Source: Epiperipatus broadwayi (taxonomy: Eukaryota > Onychophora > Udeonychophora > Euonychophora > Peripatidae). From it: 64,000 nt of DNA. The notes beneath the pieces were generated by a model. The model was given only the letters and a program-made list of their open reading frames with translations, made no database searches and was not told where the DNA came from. The stretch lies in the NCBI GenBank assembly GCA_028023455.1, contig JAQFVV010006200.1:1313238-1377237 (forward strand), read 5' to 3'. The position numbers and the translations under genes are program-made. Of this stretch, positions 36,804 through 48,916 are shown in pieces. Positions within the stretch are counted from its first letter, which is position 1; the number at the start of each line of letters is the position of its first letter.

Positions 36804-37531
36804 ATATTATTTGTGACTTTTAAATACTGTCTTTATTATTTTGATTGATATAATAACAGATATACTAGTGTTGATGTATTCATGGTAATAAGATTTGTAC
36901 TTTGAGGTTAAGAATTTTACCCATCTTCTTTTTAAGCAATGTGAGTCTTATAGAAATAAAACTATTAAATTATTCTTGTTAAAGATTTTTGTTAGAGTTT
37001 TTCCCATTTTATATTATTGTTATAAATTTAAAAATTATTATAAATAAAAATATTAAATTTTAAAAGTAAAAATTTTTAAAATAGAAAACTAAAGCTAATA
37101 AAAAGGTCAAAAAATCAAAAAACAAATACTTTAATCTAAAGAGTCTACGATTATGGAGTAACAAAACTCTGAAAGCGCTAAATCTACATAAATTATTATA
37201 TAGAAAAGTTTCACCTCAACGCATCAGCGTATTATTAAATACTTTTTTTAAAATTTGGATTTTGTTTTGACCTGTTTTCTCAAACAGTTGTTTTATAATT
37301 TTTTATTTTTAAAAATTTTAACGCTTTTGTTTCAATTAAAAAACTTTTTAAATGTCATTACAAGATATTTAGTTAATTAGACTTTTAGATTAATTTAATT
37401 TAATAATTAGATTAGTTTATTATTTATGTTAAAAAAAATTTTTGTAATTTTAAAAATTAAAAATTAATTTTTTAAAATTAACTAATATTAAATTATTAAT
37501 TATTGAATTAAATTTTTAAATACTCCTACAA

Positions 37532-39325
37532 ATGAATACTTGGCTAAATAAAATAAGTACAAAAAAACTCCTAATTGATACTTTTGCAGAAGAGAATAGA
37601 AAACGCATCGAAGTCAATACAACTGTTGTTATTAGGTCAAGTACATCTGGAAATAAAGATGATGTGAAATTAATTTCAAATAGGAATATCCTCACAAAAA
37701 TTTGAAAATATCAACTAAAAATTTTAAAATATGGATTTGCACATATTGTTAACAATGATTAATCAAAACCAAAATGTGCATTATGTTTTGAGATTTTAAC
37801 AAATAATAGTATTAAACCCACTCAATTAACCTGGCATTTGAAAACCAAATACCCACAATAGCAAAAATAAACCAAATGAATTTTTTGAAAAATACTTGAT
37901 GTTCTTTAATTAGATTACCACAATTTTTACAAAATGACAAATATTTGCAAGCTTTTCTTGAAATTTTATATTTATTGCTTAAGGTAAGATGTCACACCAT
38001 TGTAAAATTTTGGTTTTGTCTGCTGCAATGAAAATAACAGAAATCAAGAATGGTGAAGAATTAGCCAAAAAGCTTAAAAGAGAATTCCCTTGTCTGCAAA
38101 TATTGTTTGAAGGTGAATAGAATGCTGAAGATATAAAAGAACAATTAATAAAAACATTAATTTCTTCACTTTGCAATTAGATGAAAATATTGATGTAGCT
38201 CATCTGGCCCAGCTCTTAATTTTTGTAAGATACTCTTTTAATGAGTTCAAGAAAAACTGTTATTTTATCAGCCCCTCAAAAAAAATGCATTGGTGATAAA
38301 ATATTTTCATTAATAGATGATTTCTTCTGAATAAACAAAATTCTGTGGACAAATTGTTTAAGTATTACTTGTGATGGAAACTGTTCTAATTGGGAAAAGT
38401 AGTGAATTTAAATGCAAAGTTTCTGATGTGGTGCCACATATAAAATTCATACATTGCATTATTCATAGACAATACAAAAACTAATTAAGGTAGTTAATTT
38501 GATCAAAAAAGTTCATTCAGCAACACACTTTTTAAAATATTCTGTGATGAAATGAAAGTATGAAAACTTGTTGTACCACATTAAAACACAATGACTTTCA
38601 CATATTAAAATACTCAACAGTATTGTTGAAATCAAAGATAAATTATATCTTTACTTATTACATAAAGAAAAAAATTCTAAATGCACAGATTTTTTTGTAA
38701 TAACAAATGCATTATGATAGTTAGTTACCTTGAAGACATGTTTGATAAAGTAAATAAACAAAATCTATTGCTCCCAAATAAAGAAAACATTTTAATCATG
38801 TGTGAAAAAATTTCCGCTTTTTGAAAAAAACTGATGTTGTGGAAAATTCAATTAAGTAATGGAAATACACAAATGTTTCCATTATTAAAAGATTTTTTTT
38901 CTTCTATTTGACTTTAACATATCTAAAGCAAAAACAAATTTAATTAAGCATTTAGAAAAATTGGAATGTGAATTTTCAAAGCTGCTTGGAAATTTATCAA
39001 ATGAAGATTTTCAAGGGCTTTGGCACTATTTATTGATACAGTGAAAATTCAACATTTGCCAATCATTTTATCAGAACAGATAATTAATATCAGAGAGAAT
39101 GAAAAATTACAAATTCGATTTCAAAACAAGCCATTGTTTAATTTTGTTAGATATAAAAATGAATTTCCTGATTTAGTCACCAGGAGGACAGATGCATTGC
39201 TACCATTTGGCTCCACATATTTATGTGAAGTAACATTCTCAACGATGAGTAGCATTAAAATAAATCAGAAACAAACTCAATTTGTAACCAGATCTTCGAA
39301 TAATGATTTCTCAAATCCAACCTAG
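37532..39325 (+). pseudogene. ZBED5/FAM200-like hAT transposase, inactivated
   Basis: Pieces in order: MNTWLNKIS at the start; a BED-type zinc finger (CALCFE, then WHLKTKYP, where the last zinc-binding His is Tyr) near 37770-37855; QLDENIDVAHLAQL near 38175-38215; HCIIHRQ near 38450; and the C-terminal dimerisation region with LPFGSTYLCEVTFSTM in the last open piece (39020-39325). These follow the order in ZBED5/FAM200 proteins and Buster/Charlie-type hAT transposases. Numerous stops and frameshifts, and the lost zinc ligand, show it is dead. The 101-codon open frame at its end is a surviving fragment of this gene. Confidence 0.88.
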
Positions 39326-39597
39326 ATTGATTAAAATAATGAAAAAATACAAATGCATCCCTCTCGTTAAATTATTGTTTGCATTTGCAATTATCTATTT
39401 CAATTTTCTTCTGAATTTTTTTTGTAAATTTTTTTATAACATTTTTAATTATATTCTATTTATATATTTTTTAAAATATAACTATTTTTAAATACATAGT
39501 TGTGAATTTATTTTAAAAAATTTTTGGGGTGTGTGCTGATTCTACAATCATAAATAGGGTATACAGCCAAAAAAAGTTGAAGACTGTTGGCTTAAGT

Positions 39598-40290
39598 AAG
39601 CTATTTATTTTTACCCTTTTTACTTTCTAATTTAATTTATCAAATAATTCTGATGAAACATGAGTGAAATGTTTTAAAGTGATGGAATCAATCTTCCAAT
39701 TACTTTCACATGTTAATCTTCTTGGTGTATTATATAGATCACTGTATTACATTTTAATAAATATTCTTCAGAACTTTTCAATATGCTCGGTTTTTGATTT
39801 AATGTTCTAAAGTTTTCATAATACCAGAAATGTTTAGAGATTTAATTAAATATCTTTTTACAACCAACCAAATCCAATAAAATAGAAATAGCCATATGGT
39901 CAATTATTCGTAAGTTATTTCATGTTTAAGTAGCTTTAATTCTGGAGTCTACCATTCTACCACTATGTTAAGCTGCAATAAAGTACAAATTCAATAAAAT
40001 TATTAGTTCTTTCTGCAGGTTTTTAAAATTTTTAAATGTGATCTACTGCATTTTAATTACTTTTGAAGTTGGATTTAATTTTCTTGTTTGACTTGAGTTC
40101 AAAATTAGCCATCTACTTACCTACACTATCACTGAATTTAAAATCGAATTAAAGTATCACATATAGATATTTCATTGAGACTTTGATGTTCTAAATTAAT
40201 TTAAGAATATAGTAACTAATGTGAATGATGAGAGTAAAGATTTATTTATGATATCTGAATATCTTATTCTGCTTCAATAAAATAATTTAA
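39598..40290. other. AT-rich sequence, nothing recognised
   Basis: A tRNA-like fragment (TTAACATAGTGGTAGAATGG on the minus strand, near 39960) may be a SINE relic. Confidence 0.45.
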
Positions 40291-40303
40291 TACAACTGTT
40301 GTT

Positions 40304-40868
40304 GTAATAATAAATTTATTAAACGCACATTGATTACGTAAGTAATATTTACTGAAGCTGTAACCTCGAGCATATGCGTGTAAAATGCGATAATAGTGAC
40401 CTCTACAGGTGTTTAAACACAAGCTTATGCTATGGAAGAAAAGAAGGGAACCCTTCTTTATTTCAACCTACTTTCTATTTAAATAGGTGAAGCTGAAGTG
40501 GTTAGATCTGCGAGCATGAAGCTATTCAATACTTCACTGATTAAGTCCACATTTCTTATTACACATTAATACTCGCGAAATCTTTCGATTTACAACGAGT
40601 CAATGGAAAGATTTTATAGTTAGAAATCTATTACAGTAATTTAAAGTTGTAATTATAAATTTATTAAATGCACATTGATTACGTAAGTAATATTTACTGA
40701 GGCTGTAATGTCGAGCATACGCGTGTAAAATGCGATAGTAGTGACCTCTACAGGTGTTTAACCACATTTTCTTCCATAACGTAAGCTTGTGGCTAAACAC
40801 CTGTAGATGTTCCTACTATCGCATTTTACATGCATATGCTCTAGGTTACAGCCTCAGTAAATATTACT
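40304..40868 (-). mobile_element. Family E inverted retroposon, copy E3
   Basis: It is flanked by a 13-bp target duplication TACAACTGTTGTT (40291-40303 and 40869-40881). It contains the family E start (GCACATTGATTACGTAAGTA) twice in the same orientation, near 40325 and 40670, and an inverted end (AGTAAATATTACTTA) at the right. The unique core includes CTCGCGAAATCTTTCGATTT. Compared with the copy at 8833, one half of the core is inverted. The 3' end lies at the left and reads AATAAATTTATTATTAC on the minus strand. Confidence 0.82.
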
Positions 40869-40881
40869 TACAACTGTTGTT

Positions 40882-41794
40882 ATAAAAGAAATAAAAGTCA
40901 AATAATTTATTAGGAATTTATAAAAAGTTCAAGCAACACATGTAATAGAATTACCATATATGATACTTGAGTTTAAAAGTTCCCTGCATTACTACTGTAT
41001 TAAACTACTAAACGCATAAAACTTACCATTAAAGACTTTCCAATTTTATCATTACTATAAAGTTGAAAGAAAAATTTGTCTTAAATATCCCATTGCAGAG
41101 TAGAATCTTGCCCAATATTCATTTAAAGCATTAATCAACAATCTTTTTAACTGGCAAGTGATAGAGATTTAAGGAATTTTTTTCTTTATTTTATCCTTTA
41201 ACTAAGAATAGCAAGTTTCCCATTTACTAGCGACTAATTGGATATTAGGTTAGCGATTGAATAGGTATATGAAAAAAATGAAAAAAAACAAGTCTCCCCG
41301 TAATCTGAAAAAGTATTAAAATTTGATTATAGTAGGCACATGCTTTAACCACTATGTTATGAGCACTTCCAAAAATATATATAATTGGATAACGATTATA
41401 ACAATCATACTTGTTGTTTTTTTTTAAGTTAATTTTATTCTTTATTTTCGGTTACAGTAATTTTATATTAATTAATATAATGACAGAGGTTCAATTTATT
41501 ACTGTATATAGAATTGGAGATACTTTATCTTCTTTATAGAAGAGATGCACTAGTCTTAATATACACTTATTAATAAAGTTACTAGTTATTTTTCATTGTA
41601 GATATTTCTTATTTTTATCCAAACCAAGTGAATGCACTTTCAGCTGGTGCTTCATAATTATAATTTTTAATTTCTGAGTGAAGATAACCACTGATTCATT
41701 GTATCATATCAAAATTGCATTTGTCCTAAAATAAAATAAAAATCAACAAACAGAATATTTTGAAATATGATTTTTTTTCTACAATACAAGCGTT
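40882..41794. other. AT-rich sequence with a tRNA-like relic
   Basis: On the minus strand near 41335-41370, GCTCATAACATAGTGGTTAA followed by AGCATGTGCC resembles the 5' half of a tRNA or tRNA-derived SINE, with a good A box. There is no B box. Confidence 0.4.
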
Positions 41795-42295
41795 TCCATA
41801 CCTGCACTTCTATATGTAATATATAGGGGGTTTGAACTCAGACTTTCACATGACTCTCAGCCATCCATGCTATCTCATATCATTGATACACTTGATCACA
41901 CACATGTCGAAAAGATAAATAATCACCAATATACATATTTCATGCTTAGCCAGCACTCATCAGTTGGTCCAGATTATTATCTTCACACATATATACAATC
42001 AAAGCTCAGCTTATATTAAGATAGCCAATCTTCATACTTTAATGGAAAGGCTTCAAACCACTCCACCCACAACACTTCAGCCATCCATTTCATTTAAATC
42101 TGATGATGGAACACTCAAATCTCACCTTAGTGTCAACCTTCTCATCCTATTCATGTTGCCCACAAGTCACTCTGATCTTCCATGCACAGGACACAATCCA
42201 TTTCATACATATATGAGAGATGGGCAGACCTTAAAGCACTACATTTTATTAATAACATTCTCACAGCATCTGCGCAATTAGCTTAACAGGCTGTC
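41795..42295 (-). mobile_element. Family A retroposon, copy A4
   Basis: A single arm: outer part with GGGGGTTTGAACTCAGACTT (B-box-like on the minus strand), then TGATACACTTGA, the hammerhead (41918-41978), TTAAGATAGCCAATCTTCA, and inner family sequence. There is no inverted partner. The 105-codon open frame over it is fortuitous. Confidence 0.72.
41918..41978 (-). ncRNA. Hammerhead ribozyme, family A, complete copy
   Basis: Minus strand 5' to 3': AATAATC (outer stem I), TGGA loop, CCAA (inner stem I), CTGATGA, stem II GTGCT(GGCTA)AGCAT, GAA, ATATGTAT (stem III, three pairs with a TG loop, its first A completing GAAA), A at the cleavage position, TTGG, T, GATTATT. Both helices of stem I pair perfectly (4 and 7 bp), stem II has 5 pairs with one G-U, and every core position is present. 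The architecture is type I with a very short stem III, as described for Penelope-associated and retrozyme hammerheads. Confidence 0.87.
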
Positions 42296-42592
42296 ATTCT
42301 ATCGTAATATGAATTTTATAAATAGAATATTGTAATCACTAGCTTTGTGCATTATCTGATTATATACCATATTTACTGGTGTATAGGATGCAGCAGCATA
42401 TATAACATGTACATCTATTTTTATACATACTTTTCATGAATTTCCATAATAATTTACTATACTAAATTTATAATCATTTATATCAACAAAAATATAACCA
42501 GGAAACATTATAGTCTTCATTCTCAAAACTCAAAAATTCATCTCTAGAGTTAAAGATTTTGAAGAGTGTCTCTTTTCTTAATTGTATGTTAT

Positions 42593-42888
42593 ATTTAAAC
42601 AGCATTAAACTGTTGCACATGCGCTTTGGATTTTAACTATAAAATGAATGAATACTAACATTTCAAACATATGATAAAGTCTTTGGAAAAGATAGAATGG
42701 CCATCTATCTTTTCAAACCCAAACGCTTTTGTATGGGCGAATCTTAAGTGTATGAAAGTGAAAGCATGAAGATATTTGAAGTGTTAGTATTCATTCATTT
42801 TATAGTTAACATCCAAAGTGCATGTGCAACAGTTTAATGCTGTTTAAATAATACAGTTTATAAACATCGCGCTATATAAAATAATTGA
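42593..42888 (+). mobile_element. Family D inverted retroposon, copy D1
   Basis: A 296-bp element is flanked by a perfect 16-bp target duplication CTTAATTGTATGTTAT (42577-42592 and 42889-42904). The arms (42593-about 42660 and about 42783-42849) are inverted: AAACAGCATTAAACTGTTGC with GCAACAGTTTAATGCTGTTT. After the right arm a 39-nt tail contains GCGCTATATAAAATAA. A tail of this type is shared by L2-type LINEs and V-SINE-type retroposons in other animals. No coding sequence. Confidence 0.87.
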
Positions 42889-42904
42889 CTTAATTGTATG
42901 TTAT

Positions 42905-44734
42905 TTACCATGTGGATAAATTTATACATTTGAGATAACCTTTTTTATATATTTTAATTATTTAGTTTTAAAATAAGAATATTAAGTTAATTTGAAAATT
43001 TTGCTCTGATATTAATATGATTACGAATATATATATATATATATTAGTATGATTATGTTATGTAGCTATATATAGCTTACATGCTTGCTTATATACATGT
43101 ATATTGTAAATATTTTTTTATTTTTCAAAAGGACAAAATACAATAAATTTATATATTACTTATATATTAATATAAACTAGAAGTTTTAGACTGACTAAAA
43201 TTTCAATTCATAATTTTGACTACTTGTGCATAAGATACACCCCATATTTTAGTTATATTTTCAAGGGAAAAAGTGTTTTCTATATGCTGGCAAATATGAT
43301 ATATATTTAAAAATTCTAGGTTCACCATTACATTCAAAAGATGTATATAATTGTTATGGCTATATTGCAGGAATAGGATTATAACAAATCATTACATTAA
43401 TCACATTTTATAATGACCATATTCATATCATATGAAGATATAAACTACCTCTGTTTTATATTCTACTTTTTTTTCACTGTGTAGATTATGTTATGCATCT
43501 TAATCATGTAATGGCATCTTAAAGTTTATTCTGTATTATAGAATACTGCACTGCCTAAATAAAGCATCAGTAAACTACCATTAATTATGATAAATATTAT
43601 GACTTAATCATAATACTATTCTATTACATAATTATTTCAATCTATCTTCAGAAAAAGAATGGTTTTTTTTAAATATAAATACTTACATATGTGATGCAAC
43701 AAAACATCACATTACCTTTTCTATTAACACTTAATATATTGGTAGGAAACAATTCTCTTCAGTTGATTCCACATCCATCTGATGAAGTTCATAAAACAAA
43801 ACCTATATTGGGGATATGCATATAATAGTACTATTATTAGGGATACATTGATTTCTCAAGATTCTAATAGATGGCTCTGGAGTCGAATGAAAAAATTGTT
43901 CTGAAATATATAAATACCTGCATCAACTGGATGAAAGTAACCATATTAAAAGATTTAAATTAGTTTACATTGCCATCTTCTACTCTTTTTTCCTGATCTA
44001 CTATTATCAAAGATATTATTTAATAAAATTAAATTATTACTCTGAGTTTACTCCAGGCTATCAGGCTTCATTTGTAGCTCCATATGATTAATTATAGATG
44101 ATTTATTTTTACATTAGATAATAGAAACTCCAAATATTAATAAAAGTGGCCGAAAAACATTTCAATCATAGGATCACCACAAGTCAACTTTGAAAGCATT
44201 TCTTGAAATGCTTTTCATTATTAAATAATAAAATAACTTTCCTTAAATTATAATTGCTATCAAAAATTTATAAACAAATCAAATATTTTTAATTAAAACA
44301 ATTGTTTTTCATTAAGCTTATAAGTGATTTCATCAAATCTTTAAGGGAAAATCTTTAAAATGAAAATCCAAAAAAAAAAAAAGAGCGATTAACTTAAATT
44401 ATTAATTTATAACAGTTTTAATTAATGTGCACACATCTGCATCTGCCGTATAGATTTAAAATAAAATAACAGTCTTAAATAGATTAGGACAGAATTAAGA
44501 CTTCTGCAATGAGTGGGAAAATACTGCAAGAGATTATATCCTAGTCATAAGATTTGTTAATTACTGACTGATGAGAATTATTAGAATCTTTTTTTTCTTA
44601 CTTATTTCTTCAGCTAAGATTGAGTAGATACCCATTTACCAATCAATGCTTAGCTATATTAGCAATAGGTAAGCTATATAAATTTACTTTTAAAAATTCT
44701 AAACATTAATAAAAGCACATTAATAAACACATAA
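42905..44734. other. AT-rich sequence, nothing recognised
   Basis: A CTGATGA followed by AAAAC near 43780 could be a dead hammerhead, but the GAAA box is missing. Otherwise nothing is supported. Confidence 0.5.
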
Positions 44735-45405
44735 CCAATAAAAATAATAAATATAATGGTAATTAACTATTGTATACAGTCTTTCAATCTGCAGAAATAA
44801 TTTTGATTAATTCCTTAACCTCCTCAACTGCCGTTAAATTCAAAAAAACATAACGGATGCAAATGTCATCAACTCTAATCCTATGAATCTCGAATTTTAA
44901 CTTAGTAGCTTGTTTATTAATTATATTCATTTTATTTATTTCTTAAAATTGTTTCCTTAATTTTTCTTTTATTATGGTTTCTTTCTTCATGAAGAATTTT
45001 AATACTTTCAATATGAATTGTTATACAAGTGTGTGAAAAGTAAAAATAATAATGATTTAATGGCTGCTTCAGTTTTCTTGAAACCTTTCAAAGCTCATGT
45101 AAATATAAATGTAAGTTTGATATGGAAAGTGTTAAGATTCTTCATGAAGGGAAAAACTATAATAAAAAAAAAATTAAGGAGGCAATTTTAATAAGTAGAA
45201 ATAAAATGAATATAATAGACAAGAGGCTAACATTAAATCAGGCTTCATGGAATTTGAGTTGATAACATTTGCATCCATTATGTTTTTTTTTAATTTAATG
45301 GCAGTTGATGAAAATTAAGGAATTAACCAAAAGTACTTCTGCAGATTGAAAGACTGTCCATAATAGTTAATTACTGTTATATTACTTATTTTTATTATTA
45401 TTACA
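44735..45405. mobile_element. Foldback element with about 280-bp arms
   Basis: Arms 44735-45020 and 45110-45405 are imperfect reverse complements. Matching pairs include GTCTTTCAATCTGCAG with CTGCAGATTGAAAGAC, CGGATGCAAATG with CATTTGCATCC, and CTTCATGAAGAAT with ATTCTTCATGAAG. The spacer is about 90 bp. No coding sequence is seen. The exact ends are uncertain. Confidence 0.78.
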
Positions 45406-46439
45406 ATAGTTTTTAATTAACAGACATTTTATTTATATTATATATATTGTAACCTTATATTTTGGTACAAAATATAAATAGCTTGATAGAACTAATAAAA
45501 ATTTCTCTATATTCTTCCAGATGACTTGATTATCGTGGCTAGCATTTAGTATGCTTGTCACTTATGTCCAAATTAATTGAACAATGAGATTATATAATTC
45601 CATTTTTTTTGCTTTACTTGTTATATAATTTTTATTATTTTTTTCTTTTCTTTATCTATTAGTTTTGCTCTGTTTCCAAATACTAAGTTAGATAAACTCT
45701 GCTTACCCTGAAAGTGAAAACCAACAGTTTAATACATCAAGTTTAGTAAAATGGATAAATAATCTTAAAGATTATTTTGGTTTAATTGACGGATTTATTT
45801 AATTTTTTTAAAAATTAACTTATAGAATACGGTAAGATAAACACATTTTTTTTCTTTTTATTTTTTTAAGACAGATATGCAAATGGTAAGAAATTTCATT
45901 GGCTAAGAAAAAATTAGAATTGCCAGAAAAAAAAATTTTTTTTTTTTTTGAGAATTGCTGTAATGACAGCAAGTGTATAAAAAAAATTTAAAAAAATTTT
46001 TTTATTTGTTTTTTACTGTTAAACATATAATGAAAACAAAAACTTCTCTTTTAAAAAAAGAGAGACTGCAACGATAAAGAAGGAAGTTAAATTAAAACTT
46101 TTCTTAAATAATTTAAGTTCCAATATTGTCAAATGTGAACAGCAAAATGCTTAGCTAAATCCTAACAAATATGTTCGGGTCCACCAACTATAAATCTAGC
46201 TGTTGGTAATCTTCTGCAAGGTCTACAACTGAAATGCACAGGAATTATTGTTAACCATAACAACAAGAATAACAGCTATAAAAAGTCAGTCTATTTGAAA
46301 TTTCTTGTTTACAAACTATGATTTAGCCTCGAATAAAGTTTTACCTTCATAATTTTAACACCCATAGTAGTGTTATGAAAAGTGCAAAATGAAGTACTGT
46401 ATTTAACTTTAGATAAATTTTGCTTTCTTGCACTTTAAC
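45406..46439. other. AT-rich sequence, nothing recognised
   Basis: Long A and T runs around 45930-46015. No supported gene. Confidence 0.5.
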
Positions 46440-46625
46440 ACACATGGGAATGTTATATATATATATGGAATGCAGCATTAACTTTGAATATAATGTTTTA
46501 TTTTCACAACTTAGATTCTTCTAATGTTATATATGTGTGGAATGCACCATTAATTTTGGATATAATGTTTTATTTTCACAACTTAGATACTTCTAGCATT
46601 ATATCCGTGTGGAATGTAATTGAGT
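46440..46625. repeat. 72-bp tandem repeat
   Basis: GGAATGCA...TATAATGTTTTATTTTCACA...CTTAGAT(T/A)CTTCTA occurs at 46467 and 46539. A third unit starts at 46611 and is cut short. The preceding GGGAATGTTATATAT is a partial unit. Confidence 0.85.
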
Positions 46626-47474
46626 ATTTGTCTCTTTGTATGCTATTGTCCGGATGATGAAGAATTAATTATAGTTTCCCTCTGAACATATATTACAAAT
46701 GATTGAGTGAGTTATCTTTTTGAAATTACAATAGTGTTCAAAAAAATAACAGCTGGGCTGTAAATTATTTTAGCTGTTATAACACTCGTGAGACAATTGT
46801 TTACTTTAACAATCATTCTTTGTCTTCGGCATTCATAAATCAAAGGTAGTAAAACATTTCAATTTTAGAATAATCCCTAAAACAAAGCCATGCAATTTCA
46901 TTAACTTTCAATGATAATTTGATTAAAATATCTATTCTAACTCTCAAATATATTGGTTCTTCAAAAAACTTACGTGTAGAGCAACTTATTTATAAATATT
47001 CCTTATAAATGGAGATGAAAAAGGATATAATCAACTTTTAAGTTTCTATGTTTTTTTTTTTTTTAAAAAAAAAGAAATACTTATTTGAATCATATTTGTC
47101 ATTATGCTTAAGCTATTAATTCATTGGCTAGTAGCCAATGGATTAAATAACATGTATTGGAACCAAGTATAATAATTTAATAAACATGCATTTTATGTTT
47201 TATTGTATTTTATATTATCTTATAAATATGTAGAGTTCAGCAAGCTAAAGCATATAAATCTCTACGAAATTTTTTAAAAAAGTCAATTAAATTTTTTTAA
47301 AAAAGAAAGTGCTTCAGTGTTGGATAAAATCCCTACTACCTATCATGAAGGTTGGAATGCCTACTAGTGGGTGGTAGGGACCAGGTTAACTACCACTGTA
47401 CTAGGCTATTAAAATACAAAATAGAAAAAGATGAAATAAGCACCAATGGGTAGTTAATTTATTAATAATTAGTG
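46626..47474. other. AT-rich sequence, nothing recognised
   Basis: Around 47325-47400 a slightly GC-richer piece holds two near-inverted CCCTACTACC/GGTGGTAGGG blocks. It is not identified. Confidence 0.45.
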
Positions 47475-47775
47475 TTTCATTATCGATTTTTCAATAAAAT
47501 GGATGGGTGAATAGTTGACAGGTTAAGAATATTGAAGTTTGTCCATTAAATTTTAAGGAAATGCTATCTAAATATAAATTCACTTATTGTATACATGCAT
47601 GGGACATCTGATCTGGTCCAATTGATGAGTGTTGATTCTGCATGAAATATTACATTGGGGATCATGGATTTTTTTAAAATGTGTGTGGCCAAGTGTATTG
47701 GTTGCTTGAGCTGGAGTAGAGACTGAATAGATTAAAAAATCCTGAGTTCAAATCCCTCTAATTATGTAAAATGAA
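47475..47775 (+). mobile_element. Family A retroposon, copy A5
   Basis: Single arm in plus orientation: inner sequence, TTTAAGGAAATGCTATCTAA, a hammerhead relic (47607-47667; stem I GATC/GATC and CCAA/TTGG pairs, but the core starts TTGATGA instead of CTGATGA), then GTGTATTGG and the end GAGTTCAAATCCCTCTAATT. Confidence 0.7.
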
Positions 47776-48916
47776 TTACTAGAATTCTTTTTATTTTTAT
47801 AAATAGAAATAATAGACACATCCTTGAAATTAGATACTGCCACTTCACAAATTCATATATATCTAAAAAAATTCATATTAAAACATAGCACAACTAATTA
47901 TTTAATCTTCTCAAGCTGGCTATCTGATCAAATTGATATAATTCAATAAGTTGTATATTTGTTTAATTACAATCATTTAAATTTTATAGCATTATTCAAA
48001 AAAAAAAAAATGAAAACACTCTATATGTTAAAAATATTATCGTCATCATATAAAAAAAAACTGTCATTTATCTTTGTAAAATTTAAAATGACAAAGATCG
48101 AAAATGACTGTATTTCTTAAGATTTTTTGTCAATCATTGACTTATACTTTTAAATCTCTAAACCACTTATGAAGCATTTATTCATTTTAGTATTCTGTCA
48201 AATAGTGAATTCTTCATGTTTCCTTTGAATCAAGTTAGTAATAATAAAATCATTGTCAGAAAAAATAAAAATGTATCTTATCAGTAAATTCAAACATCAA
48301 GTTTATGGTTATAAGAAACATTTTGTTAAAAATCACTAGTTGTCAAGATTTAATGTTTAATAGTTGCTTCTAAAAGAACAAGTATATTTTGGAATGAGAA
48401 CTATTTTTTAATGTAACTATCATTTTAATTAGGAGAATATTAATAGATGACCTATCCAATAATCTGCATCTATAATTAACTGCTTAAGTAATTTTCACTT
48501 ATTTTAGATCTGTCTTCTATAACATAATCTACAGCACTCCCTAAGTATGTAAATGATATTTCCCTTTTATATAATTAATAAGATAATACACAAATATAAT
48601 ATAATCATCTCCCATATAGTTAGTTTTTGAGGAATTATATTTTTCTCTGTGACAAGTTCCAAAAAATTTTTTCCCCAGATTCAAGGAGAATAGTATTCGA
48701 AGCATTAAGCATTATTCATTTTTAATGAGGGAAAAAATAAAGCATATTCTCAATTAGCAAAAAATGTGGATGTGAGTTTAATAAGTGATTTACATGTCCC
48801 TTTTTATCACTTGTTGATGAATTTTGCAATAAAAGATTAATCAAATAAAAAATTAAATAATAAATGAATGTATTTATTTAAAAAAGAGTAATAAAGTAAT
48901 CAATAATAATTACTTA
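47776..48916. other. AT-rich sequence, nothing recognised
   Basis: No supported feature. Confidence 0.5.

Larger units (their letters stand above)
36247..39589 (+). mobile_element. hAT DNA transposon, ZBED5-like, decayed but full length
   Basis: The 3343-bp element is bounded by 8-bp target duplications GCTTAAAT and GCTTAAGT (36239-36246 and 39590-39597, one mismatch). The terminal inverted repeats are CAATGGTTTCC at the left and CAACAGTCTTCAACTTTTTT read from the right; these are diverged forms of the common hAT end CAGTGGTTCCCAA. The transposase lies inside on the plus strand (37532-39325) and is broken. A SINE is nested at 36695-36803. Confidence 0.87.

Noticed and set aside
41964-42281. 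105-codon open frame as a protein gene
   Set aside because: It starts inside a family A retroposon, directly beside the antisense ribozyme, and follows repeat sequence throughout. No protein family features.
43775-43810. Hammerhead-like CTGATGA with a GTT/AAC stem II
   Set aside because: The second core box is AAAA instead of GAAA and no stem I can be drawn, so I treat it as decayed or chance.
46440-46625. CRISPR-like array
   Set aside because: The units are contiguous 72-bp tandem repeats without unique spacers, in a eukaryotic context.
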